Assembly (NCBI GenBank): GCA_020200675.1
Contig: JAIVIG010000143.1
Location: 1-10,055 of the forward strand
Length of the DNA stretch: 10,055 nucleotides
From: Actinomycetota bacterium
Lineage (GTDB): Bacteria; Actinomycetota; Rubrobacteria; Rubrobacterales; Rubrobacteraceae
Direction: 5' to 3'
Shown: positions 1 through 6,438 of the stretch, one piece after another
Layout: every line of letters begins with the position of its first letter
Numbering within the stretch: position 1 is the first letter of the stretch
Notes under the pieces: generated by a model
The model's database searches: none
What the model was told of the DNA's origin: nothing
What the model saw: only the letters and a program-made list of their open reading frames with translations
Translations under genes and position numbers: made by a program

Positions 1-1
1 G

Positions 2-169
2 TACAACCGTGGCCTGATGATGAGCATCCTGCACGACAAGGCCCATATCGCCGATGCCGTGAACGCCACGGTCATCACCCTTGACGAAGCCCCGCAGGGC
101 TACAAGGACTTCGACAAGGGTGCGGCCAAGAAGTACGTGCTCGACCCGCACGGTGTGATCCCCGCCTGA
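2..169 (+). CDS. fdhA: Formaldehyde dehydrogenase, glutathione-independent (C-terminal fragment)
   Basis: Only the last 55 codons lie in the window; the gene enters from the left edge and stops at TGA 167-169. The C-terminus, with its GYKDFDKG segment and the YVLDPHGVIPA ending, resembles the end of the zinc-dependent medium-chain dehydrogenases of the Pseudomonas putida formaldehyde dehydrogenase type. These enzymes use tightly bound NAD to oxidise or dismutate formaldehyde to formate without glutathione. The zinc and NAD sites are outside the window, so the assignment rests on the tail alone. A strong hairpin follows 20 bases after the stop. The formate it would make is the substrate of the dehydrogenase encoded about 2 kb downstream. 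A related zinc-dependent alcohol dehydrogenase is the main alternative. Confidence 0.75.
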   Translation, partial: YNRGLMMSILHDKAHIADAVNATVITLDEAPQGYKDFDKGAAKKYVLDPHGVIPA

Positions 170-189
170 ACACCGTAACACCGGGAGAT

Positions 190-224
190 ATGAGAGGGGC
201 CGGAGAAGTTCCGGCCCCTCTCAT
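190..224 (+). terminator. Hairpin terminator after formaldehyde dehydrogenase
   Basis: This is a perfect 14-bp stem (190-203 with 211-224) around a 7-base AGAAGTT loop, rich in G and C. It starts 20 bases after the upstream stop codon. Only TTG follows rather than a run of T, so release may be weak or factor-assisted. The arm also contains the ATG at 224, which argues against that ATG as the start of the next gene. Confidence 0.75.
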
Positions 225-271
225 TGCGCAGGAATCATTACGTACGAAGAGTCAACCACTTCCATGAGGGC

Positions 272-277
272 TATAAT
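272..277 (+). promoter_or_regulatory. -10 box TATAAT, leaderless promoter for the Uma2 gene
   Basis: A perfect TATAAT hexamer ends 6 bases before the ATG at 284. With normal spacing the +1 would be about 284, the A of that ATG. No clear -35 box is seen; the position 17 bases upstream is GAGTCA. The nearest purine run (GAGGG, 266-270) is too far from the ATG to act as a usual ribosome site. Confidence 0.55.
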
Positions 278-283
278 CGGTAC

Positions 284-916
284 ATGGAGATAGTCAAGAG
301 TCCGGCGGAGCAGCGGGTGGTTCTCCACAACGTGAGTTGGGAGACCTACGAGCGCCTACTCGCGGAGCACGCGGACAACAGCGCGCCGCGCTTCGCCTAC
401 GATCGGGGGGAATTGGAGATCATGAGCCCGAACCCCGAACACGAGAGGACGAACCGCAGGATCGCGCAGCTCGTGCTGGCCGTCGCCGACGAGATGGGGA
501 TCACGGCAGAAGATCTCGGCTCCACCACCTTTCGACGCGAGGATCTGGAGCGTGGCTTCGAGCCCGACTCTTGCTTCTACATGAGGAACGAAGAAGCTAT
601 CCGAGGTAAGGACCGCATAGACCTCACGGTCGACCCGCCGCCGGACTTGGTGATCGAGGTAGACATTACCAGCCCCTCGCTCGACAAGCTTTCCATCTAT
701 GCCCGTATGGGCGTCCCCGAGGTGTGGCGTTACGATGGGCGGAAGACTTCGGTCCTGATCCTGGGTGGAGAAGGTTACACCGAAACCGCGAGGAGTGCCG
801 CCTTGTGGCCGCTTACGAGCGAGATCCTCTCCCGTTTCATCGAGGAGAGCAAGACGCTTGAACGCCAGGCCTGGATGCGCAAGGTGCGCGAGTGGGCGCG
901 AGAGCGGTCCGGCTGA
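284..916 (+). CDS. Uma2 family (DUF820) endonuclease-like protein
   Basis: The 210-aa protein has the Uma2/DUF820 layout of the PD-(D/E)XK nuclease superfamily. Visible signatures are ELEIMSPNPEHE (residues 43-54), PD at 94-95, the core PPDLVIEVDITSPS (119-132) with acidic D121 and E125, K135 in the following helix, and MGVPEVWRYD (142-151). These supply the acidic and lysine residues expected of the nuclease core. The ATG at 284 is preferred over the in-frame ATG at 224 because the latter lies in the terminator hairpin and the extra 20 residues do not resemble the family. It appears to be transcribed alone from the TATAAT at 272. Members occur in many copies in cyanobacteria, Chloroflexi and Deinococcus-like bacteria, and their role is mostly unknown. 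Nuclease activity is a fold-based inference. Confidence 0.85.
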   Translation: MEIVKSPAEQRVVLHNVSWETYERLLAEHADNSAPRFAYDRGELEIMSPNPEHERTNRRIAQLVLAVADEMGITAEDLGSTTFRREDLERGFEPDSCFYMRNEEAIRGKDRIDLTVDPPPDLVIEVDITSPSLDKLSIYARMGVPEVWRYDGRKTSVLILGGEGYTETARSAALWPLTSEILSRFIEESKTLERQAWMRKVREWARERSG

Positions 917-920
917 AAGC

Positions 921-1133
921 CTACTCTCCTCGCTTTACCTTGTAGCCGATCTGCTGCAATTGGGCGAGCAGCCGTAGCTCGGCTACTTCCCCGTCCCCGC
1001 CGACGTACTTCAAGGGGACGCTCATGGTTTGCTCGTCCTCGAGGCCGCCGAAGCGGATGACCAGATGCTCGTCCTCCCTGGTCACGGTCGCCTCGGGGTA
1101 ACGTTCGACGCGTGGCAGACCCATAAGCCTCAT
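921..1133 (-). CDS. Small hypothetical protein (70 aa)
   Basis: I do not recognise this protein. It is a 70-residue acidic/basic mixed protein without membrane segments, signal peptide or cysteines. The N-terminal half (REDEHLVIRFGG) looks like short beta strands and the C-terminal part (EVAELRLLAQLQQIGYKV) like a helix. A GGAG (1142 down to 1139) sits 5 bases before the ATG at 1133. The ATG at 1136 is too close to it, and the ATG at 1154 lies upstream of the GGAG, inside an inverted repeat. The gene is convergent with the Uma2 gene, whose stop is 4 bases away, and divergent from fdhD. It is an open frame with ordinary codon use, so it is probably real, but nothing shows its function. Confidence 0.55.
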   Translation of the reverse strand: MRLMGLPRVERYPEATVTREDEHLVIRFGGLEDEQTMSVPLKYVGGDGEVAELRLLAQLQQIGYKVKRGE

Positions 1134-1147
1134 CATCGCTCCGTATG

Positions 1148-1167
1148 CTAGCACGGCTTGGTGCTAG
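1148..1167. promoter_or_regulatory. Inverted repeat in the fdhD/small-gene divergent region
   Basis: CTAGCAC (1148-1154) and GTGCTAG (1161-1167) form a perfect 7-bp inverted repeat with a 6-base spacer. It is the only marked symmetry in the roughly 70-bp region between two divergent genes, so an operator for one or both is plausible. A weak -10-like TAGCAT on the minus strand (1150 down to 1145) overlaps the left arm and would place +1 close to the small gene's ATG. No regulator can be named. Confidence 0.35.
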
Positions 1168-1204
1168 ACTTACCGGCAGGGTCCGAACGCGAGCGGAGAA
1201 GCGG

Positions 1205-2086
1205 ATGCTGGAGAAGACCGGAGACAGGCTCCGACGAGGGAGCAAGACGAAGTTGCGGCTGCGGGTGGTCGAGGACGGCCGGGCGCGCGTGCGGCCGGAC
1301 TCTCTAGCGACCGAGGAGCCGATGGAGATGCGCCTGGTCTCCGGCGGCGTGAGGCAGACCGTCGCGGTCACCATGCGAACGCCGGGCGCGGACTTCGAGC
1401 TCGCCGCCGGGTTTCTATATGGCGAGGGAATCATCTCCTCGCCGGAAGACATAAGAAAGATCAGCTACTGCGTCGACGCCGACGTGGACGCCGAGCAGCG
1501 CTACAACATCGTGAACGTGGAGCTGCGCGGCGGACGCGACTACGATCTCCGCACCCTGGAGCGCCACTTCTACACCACGAGCGCCTGCGGCGTATGCGGC
1601 AAGGCCAGCCTGGAACAGCTCGAGTTGCGCGGCTGCCCCGTGATCCCGCCCGGACCCGAAATCTCGGCCGAGACCATCTACTCCCTGCCGCAGAAGCTCA
1701 GGGAGGCGCAGGGGCTCTTCGAGGCGACGGGAGGGCTGCACGCGGCCGCGCTCTTCGACGCGGAGGGTAATCTCCTCGCGCTCAGGGAAGACGTCGGCCG
1801 CCACAACGCCACCGACAAGCTCGTCGGGTGGGCGCTCCTGGAGAGACGACTGCCCTTGAGCGACCACATCGTCATGGTCAGCGGCCGCAGCAGCTTCGAG
1901 ATCATGCAGAAGTGCCTCACGGCCGGGGTACCCATCGTGTGCGCGATCTCCGCGCCGAGCAGCCTGGCGGTGGATGTAGCTCGGGAATTTGGGATGACCC
2001 TCGTCGGATTCCTGCGCGGCAGCAAGTTCAACGCGTACGCCGGGTTCGAGAGGATCCAGCTCGAACCCCGGGCGAATCACAGGTGA
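1205..2086 (+). CDS. fdhD: Formate dehydrogenase accessory sulfurtransferase FdhD
   Basis: FdhD moves sulfur from the cysteine desulfurase IscS to the molybdenum cofactor of formate dehydrogenase, which makes the enzyme active. The protein shows the family's CGVCG pair (Cys128 and Cys131 with this start). It also has GGLHAAALFD, the EDVGRHNATDKL block, VSGRSSFEIMQK and the conserved end (APSSLAVDVAREFG, then FLRGSKFNAYAG). The ATG at 1205 gives 293 aa and has GGAG (1195-1198) 6 bases upstream. An earlier in-frame ATG at 1145 would add 20 basic residues that are not typical of FdhD, and it lies just before the inverted repeat. The formate dehydrogenase gene starts about 110 bases downstream on the same strand, which fits the function. 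Confidence 0.95.
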   Translation: MLEKTGDRLRRGSKTKLRLRVVEDGRARVRPDSLATEEPMEMRLVSGGVRQTVAVTMRTPGADFELAAGFLYGEGIISSPEDIRKISYCVDADVDAEQRYNIVNVELRGGRDYDLRTLERHFYTTSACGVCGKASLEQLELRGCPVIPPGPEISAETIYSLPQKLREAQGLFEATGGLHAAALFDAEGNLLALREDVGRHNATDKLVGWALLERRLPLSDHIVMVSGRSSFEIMQKCLTAGVPIVCAISAPSSLAVDVAREFGMTLVGFLRGSKFNAYAGFERIQLEPRANHR

Positions 2087-2130
2087 GGTATGATGCGAAA
2101 CTGTAGTAACAAAGAATCTTATGCTGGATG

Positions 2131-2175
2131 GCGATGCCGTTTTACTATACGAACGCTGGTAGTTATTAGCATCGC
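2131..2175 (+). promoter_or_regulatory. Leader and possible promoter of the formate dehydrogenase gene
   Basis: The 109-bp gap between fdhD and the dehydrogenase is much richer in A and T than its surroundings. It holds a perfect but widely spaced inverted repeat, GCGATGC (2131-2137) and GCATCGC (2169-2175). Between the arms lies a -10-like TACTAT (2143-2148); the -35 is poor. The gene could be transcribed both from here and by read-through from fdhD. The evidence is weak. Confidence 0.25.
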
Positions 2176-2195
2176 GGATAAAAGGGGTGAGTGAG

Positions 2196-4217
2196 TTGGT
2201 CATCACGGCGGAGATGGCGGTTGACACGAGGCAGGCGAGCACGATCTGCGGCTTCTGCGGCGTCGGCTGCGGCCTGACCATCACGGTAGAAGACGGGAAC
2301 ATCACCAAAGTTACCGGGGAGAAGAACAACCCGAGCAGCAAAGGCGAAGCCTGCATCAAGGGGCGCGAGGGCTGGCGGCATTTGTACAGCGACAAGCGGC
2401 TGACGCAACCCCTCATCCGCAAGGACGGTGAGCTCGTGCCCGCCTCGTGGGATGAGGCTCTAGATCTGGTCGCCAACCGCTTCATGGAGATAAAGAGCGA
2501 GTATGGCGAGGACGCTTTCGGAGTCTTCAGCTCCTCGCGCTCGACCAACGAGCTCAACTACCTGGCGGGGAGGTTCATCCGGCAGGTATTGGGGAACAGC
2601 AACATAGACTCTTGTAACCGTGCTTGACACGCCGCCAGCGTCACCGGTCTGGTGGCAACGTTTGGCGCGGGCGGGGCGACCACCTCTTACGAGGAGCTCG
2701 AGAATACCGACCTCATAATCTGCTGGGGTAGCAATACTCAGGAGTGCCACCCCATCATCTACAACCACATGCGCCGCGGCGTGAAGAACGGCGCGAAGAT
2801 GGTCGTCATAGACCCGCGCAAGATAGATCAGGTCAAGAAAGCCGACAAGTGGCTCGGCCTCAACGTCGGCACCGACATCTGCCTGGCGAACGCGATGGGC
2901 CACGTCATCATCGAGGAAGACCTGCACAACAAGGTGTTCATCGAGCAGGCCACGGAGAACTTCGAGGAATACAGGGAGAAGGTCGCCGGCTACACGCCGG
3001 AGTACGCCGAGCAGATCACGGGCGTTTCCGCCGAGGACATCCGCGAAGTCGCCCGGATGTACGCCACGGCGGACAAGGCCAATATCAACTGGACGCTCGG
3101 CATCACCGAGCACCACAACGGCGCGGACGGGGTTTTCGCGCTCATCAGCCTGGGGCTCCTGACCGGCCACGTCGGCAAGTACGGCTCCGGCCTGAACCCG
3201 TTGCGCGGCCAGAACAACGTACAGGGCGGCGGCGACATGGGGGCGCTGCCCGACAAGATGGTCGGCGGCTGGAAGTGGGACGACCCCGAGGCTCATGAGC
3301 TCTTCGAAGAGGTCTGGGGCGCGCCGTTGCCCGCGAAGGTCGGCAAGAACCAGGCCGAGATGATGGACGCCGTGGAGCGTGGTGAGATCCGGGGCATGTA
3401 CGTAATCGGGGAGAACCCCGCCCAGTCCAACGCCGATGAGGACCACCACGATAAGCTCTTCGGGAGCCTGGACCTCCTGGTGGTGCAGGACATCCTCATG
3501 ACCAAGACGGCCCGCATGGCGGACGTGGTGCTCCCGGCTGCCGCGAGCTGGGCCGAGACCGAGGGGACAGTCATCAACAGCGAGAGAAGAGTGCAGCGGG
3601 TTCACAAGGTCGTGGACCCGCCCGGCGAAGCCCGTCCCGACGAGTTCATAATCCAGGACATCGCCAACCGCATGGGCGTCAACTGGGGCTTCGAGACGGC
3701 GGAGGACGTCTGGAACGAGGGCGGAGCCATCACGACCGACGTGGTGGAGAAGCCGCAGGTGGGCACCAGGTTCCTGCACGCCGAGCTGTGGGCCGACGAG
3801 GTCGAGAACCGAGTTCCATTCACCCCCGTGGACCACGAGGGGCCGGTGGAGATGCCGGATGAGGAGTACCCGTTCCAGTTGACGACCGGACGCCGCCTGG
3901 CTTTCCACAACACGGGCACGATGACCCAAGACTACAAGAAGGTCAAAGACAACGAGGAACTGCTCGAGATCTGCGCCGAAGACGCCGAAGAGCTCGGCAT
4001 CGAGGACGGCGACATGGTCCGAGTCAGCTCCCGTCGCGGGACCGTCGAGGCGGTAAAGGCCCGCGTCACCGACAGGGTGAGGCCGGGGCTGTTGTTCATG
4101 GGTTACAGCTTCCCGGATCAAGTGCCGACCAACGTCCTGACGATCAACGCCGTAGACCCCAAGTCGGGAACCGCCGAGCTCAAGGCCTGCGCGGTGAAGA
4201 TAGAGCCCGTAGCGTAG
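2196..4217 (+). CDS. fdhF: Selenocysteine-containing formate dehydrogenase, molybdopterin catalytic subunit (in-frame UGA)
   Basis: The enzyme oxidises formate to CO2 at a Mo or W bis-MGD centre. The frame contains one TGA (2625-2627) and otherwise runs open to TAG 4215-4217 as a 673-residue protein. The TGA falls in NRA-U-HAASV, aligning with Sec140-His141 of E. coli FdhF. N-terminal Cys18, Cys21, Cys25 and Cys53 ligate a 4Fe-4S cluster and Lys55 follows. NPLRGQNNVQGG carries the catalytic arginine (Arg337, E. coli Arg333). The C-terminal pterin-binding domain starts near YPFQLTTGRRL and ends in KACAVKIEP. Length is close to E. coli FdhF (715). I prefer the TTG at 2196 because AAGGGGTGA (2182-2190) is well placed for it; GTG 2187 overlaps that site and ATG 2214 lacks one. 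No electron-transfer subunit and no selA, selB or selC gene lies in the window. Calling 2187-2627 and 2652-4217 as two genes would be an error. Confidence 0.93.
2633..2667 (+). promoter_or_regulatory. Bacterial SECIS-like hairpin for Sec insertion
   Basis: The hairpin directly follows the in-frame TGA. The upper stem is GTCACC (2640-2645) with GGTGGC (2651-2656), six pairs including one G-U, capped by the loop GGTCT (2646-2650). A lower stem CGCCA (2633-2637) with TGGCG (2663-2667) continues below an asymmetric internal loop. The loop sequence and the 18 bases between the TGA and the loop match the E. coli fdhF SECIS as I recall it. SelB is known to recognise the GU of such a loop. The element lies inside the coding sequence. 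Confidence 0.8.
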
Positions 4218-4240
4218 AGCGTCATACGACACTCCAAATA

Positions 4241-4292
4241 CCGCCAAACCGGCGGCTTCAAGCCCTCCGGCCGGTGGCCGGAGGGTTCTTTT
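4241..4292 (+). terminator. Terminator after formate dehydrogenase
   Basis: A small hairpin CCGCC-AAACC-GGCGG (4241-4255) is followed by a perfect 10-bp stem CCCTCCGGCC (4263-4272), loop GGT, GGCCGGAGGG (4276-4285). TTCTTTT (4286-4292) comes next. A stem followed by T is the classical intrinsic terminator form. It separates the formate dehydrogenase unit from the symporter operon. Confidence 0.9.
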
Positions 4293-4319
4293 ACTAGCTT
4301 GGACCAGCTTTGTATCTGC

Positions 4320-4348
4320 TTGCCCGGATTGCTTGCGTGCAATATAGT
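4320..4348 (+). promoter_or_regulatory. Promoter of the DUF485-symporter operon
   Basis: TTGCCC (4320-4325) and TATAGT (4343-4348) are separated by exactly 17 bases, a good match to the housekeeping sigma pattern. The predicted start is near 4355, giving a leader of about 36 bases that includes the AGGAG ribosome site at 4381-4385. Confidence 0.6.
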
Positions 4349-4390
4349 GCCGGATTTGGCAGGGGTGCGGTAGCGAAGAAAGGAGCGTGC

Positions 4391-4711
4391 ATGACGAGGG
4401 ACGAAGAGTGGATCCGCATCGAGCGGACGTCCGCGTTCAAGGAGCTGGTGAGAAGCAAAAAGGCGTTCATCATACCCGCGACGATCTTCTTTCTGGTCTT
4501 CTACTTCGGGCTGCCGGTGCTGGCTGGATTCACGACGATTCTGAACGGCAACGCGATAGGTTCGGTCACCTGGGCCTACGTCTACGCCTTCGCCCAGTTC
4601 GCGATGACCTGGATACTCATGCACCTGTACGTCAGCCGGGCCAACCGGTGGGACGACCTCGTGGATCGGGCGCGGGACGAAGCCGCTGGCGAAGCCGGGG
4701 AGGTGCGATAG
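4391..4711 (+). CDS. yjcH: DUF485 membrane protein, symporter partner (YjcH-like)
   Basis: This 106-aa inner-membrane protein has two predicted membrane helices, about residues 25-47 and 58-82. The DUF485 pattern is visible: a short charged N-terminus with FKELVRSKKAF, then the IIPATIFFLVFYFGLPVLAGF helix region and a polar C-terminus. DUF485 proteins are nearly always encoded just before an acetate/monocarboxylate sodium symporter, as E. coli yjcH is before actP, and that is the arrangement here. The ATG at 4391 has AGGAG (4381-4385) 5 bases upstream; earlier in-frame starts lie before the promoter's predicted +1. Its molecular role is not firmly known; it may support the transporter's assembly or activity. 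The stop at 4709-4711 is one base from the next start. Confidence 0.9.
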   Translation: MTRDEEWIRIERTSAFKELVRSKKAFIIPATIFFLVFYFGLPVLAGFTTILNGNAIGSVTWAYVYAFAQFAMTWILMHLYVSRANRWDDLVDRARDEAAGEAGEVR

Positions 4712-4712
4712 G

Positions 4713-6251
4713 GTGAGCGATCAAGCCATATCCATCATCTTCTTCGTCGCCATCATCGCGCTGACGCTCGGCATCACCGCCTGGGCGTCGAGGAGGAACG
4801 TCGACACCAGCCACCACTACGTGGCGGGCGGCGAGATCAAGGGCTGGCAGAACGGCCTCGCCATCTCCGGCGACTACCTCTCGGCGGCCTCGTTCCTCGG
4901 GATCGCCGGCGCCATCGCCCTGACCGGGTTCTCGGGCTTCTATCTCTCGATAGGCTTCCTCGTGGCGTACCTCGTGGTGCTGCTCCTGGTAGCCGAACCT
5001 TTAAGGAACCTCGGCAAGTACACCATGGCGGACATGCTGACGAGCCGCTTCAACACGAGCAAAGTCCGCTCGGTGGCGGCTTTGAGCACCATCACCATAA
5101 GCATGTTCTACATGATCGCCCAGCTCAACGGGGCAGGGGCTCTCATCGGGCTGTTGCTCGGCCTGCCCTACGCCCTCTCGGTGGTCGCCATAGGAATCCT
5201 GATGACCGTCTACATCGTCGCTGGCGGCATGATAGCGACTACCTGGATCCAGATCGTCAAAGCCGTCCTGCTCATCGCCGGATCCGAGCTGCTGGTTCCG
5301 CCCGCCCCGAGCGGTCTCGTCGCCGGGCTCAATCTCATCTCGCTCAACATCGCCCTCGTCCTCGGGACGGCTGGGCTGCCGCACATCCTGATACGCTTCC
5401 TCACCGTGCCGGACGCGAAGACGGCCCGGTCCTCGATCGTGACGGCGACCTGGATCATCGGCCTGTTCTACCTGCTGACCCCGATCCTGGGCTACGGCGC
5501 GGCGCTCTTCGTCGGGCAGGACGCCATCTCGGAGGTAAACGCGGCGGGCAACCTGGCGGCCCCGCAGCTCGCCGAGCAGCTCGGCGGTCCCGTCTTCTTC
5601 GCCTTTATCTCGGCGGTGGCCTTTGCCACCATCGTGGCCGTGGTCGCCGGGCTCGTGGTCGCAGCCTCGAGCGCCTTCGCCCACGACTTCTACACCAACG
5701 TGATACGCCACGGCGAGGCGACCGAGCGCGAGCAGTTCCGGGCCGCCCGTATCACGGCCGTGGGCATCTCGGTCGCCGCGATAGTCTTGGCCATACCGCT
5801 GGGGAGCCTGAACGTGGCTTTCCTCGTCGCTCTGGCTTTCGCGGTCGCCGCGAGCGCGAACGTGCCGGTCATCCTGCTGACAATCTTCTGGAAGAGGTTC
5901 AACACGACCGGGGCGATCACCGGGATGCTCCTCGGCCTGATCTCCGCGGTGGTGCTCGTCATCCTCAGCCCGAGCGTGTTTACCGGCCCGAACCCCGAGC
6001 CGCCGGCGACCCCGATCATCACCATAGACCCCCTCTTCCCGCTCACGAGCCCGGCCATCATCTCGGTTCCCCTGGGCTTTTTGGGCTGCTACCTGGGCAC
6101 GCTCCTGGGTGGCAGAGGGGCCGAAAGGGAGCGCGAGCAGGGCATCCAGCGGTCCTACGATGAGATCCGCGTCCGCTCCCTCACCGGCATCACCGATATC
6201 GAACAGGAGATCCGGGAGGCCACCCCGGAGCAGGAGCCTCGCCCCACGTAG
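4713..6251 (+). CDS. actP: Sodium:solute symporter family protein (acetate permease ActP-like)
   Basis: This 512-aa polytopic membrane protein belongs to the SSF (SLC5-like) family. It shows the ActP-type segments AGGEIKGWQNGLAISGDYLSAASFLG (residues 38-63), MIATTWIQIVKAVLL (173-187), LGTAGLPHILIRFLTVPDAK (217-236), FISAVAFATIVAVVAGLVVA in the middle, and a cytoplasmic C-terminus rich in Glu and Arg. It should take up acetate or another short monocarboxylate with Na+; the substrate cannot be read from sequence. GTG 4713 has GGGGAGG (4697-4703) 9 bases upstream and follows the DUF485 stop by one base, so translation is probably coupled. About 28 residues are missing after residue 190 relative to E. 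coli ActP, where the rest of a helix and an outer loop should be. Transport function may therefore be altered. Confidence 0.9.
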   Translation: MSDQAISIIFFVAIIALTLGITAWASRRNVDTSHHYVAGGEIKGWQNGLAISGDYLSAASFLGIAGAIALTGFSGFYLSIGFLVAYLVVLLLVAEPLRNLGKYTMADMLTSRFNTSKVRSVAALSTITISMFYMIAQLNGAGALIGLLLGLPYALSVVAIGILMTVYIVAGGMIATTWIQIVKAVLLIAGSELLVPPAPSGLVAGLNLISLNIALVLGTAGLPHILIRFLTVPDAKTARSSIVTATWIIGLFYLLTPILGYGAALFVGQDAISEVNAAGNLAAPQLAEQLGGPVFFAFISAVAFATIVAVVAGLVVAASSAFAHDFYTNVIRHGEATEREQFRAARITAVGISVAAIVLAIPLGSLNVAFLVALAFAVAASANVPVILLTIFWKRFNTTGAITGMLLGLISAVVLVILSPSVFTGPNPEPPATPIITIDPLFPLTSPAIISVPLGFLGCYLGTLLGGRGAEREREQGIQRSYDEIRVRSLTGITDIEQEIREATPEQEPRPT

Positions 6252-6274
6252 TTCGACTCTCGTTTCGGATCGAG

Positions 6275-6303
6275 AGAGCCCCCGCCTACCCGGCGGGGGC
6301 TCT
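6275..6303 (+). terminator. Terminator after the symporter operon
   Basis: A perfect 12-bp stem AGAGCCCCCGCC (6275-6286) pairs with GGCGGGGGCTCT (6292-6303) around a 5-base loop. TCTTCTTC follows, a T-rich tail. It starts 23 bases after the symporter stop. A competing upstream pairing, CTCTCG (6258-6263) with CGAGAG (6271-6276), shares part of the left arm. Confidence 0.85.
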
Positions 6304-6438
6304 TCTTCAGCGAGTGGGGCAGCGTCCGGCTTGCCGGAAGAGCCTCGGAGGCGAAGGTGGTTAGGGGGATGGTGCCGTTCAGATCATCCGGGGCGCGGCC
6401 ACCCTGGCAAAACGGTAGCGCAGGGTGGTTGCGAAGTA
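6304..6438. other. Gene-free interval between converging units
   Basis: This 135-bp gap between the symporter terminator and the kinase stop codon holds no convincing gene. It contains a short perfect palindrome TCCGGC-TT-GCCGGA (6327-6340). It also has a hairpin CCACCCTG (6399-6406) with CAGGGTGG (6421-6428) around 14 bases. The latter could end the minus-strand kinase transcript, but no T run follows it on that strand. Confidence 0.4.

Noticed and set aside
1415..2557. A long minus-strand open frame over fdhD and the start of the formate dehydrogenase
   Set aside because: It is antisense to two well-supported genes and its product is low-complexity sequence typical of shadow frames.
2187..2627. 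A separate truncated formate dehydrogenase ending at TGA 2625-2627
   Set aside because: The TGA is at the Sec position, the frame continues without shift, and a SECIS-like hairpin follows. This is one selenoprotein gene, not a pseudogene or two genes.
2460..4247. A 595-codon open frame on the minus strand across the formate dehydrogenase gene
   Set aside because: It mirrors the codon phase of a GC-rich gene and has no family resemblance or ribosome site; the plus-strand protein is unmistakable.
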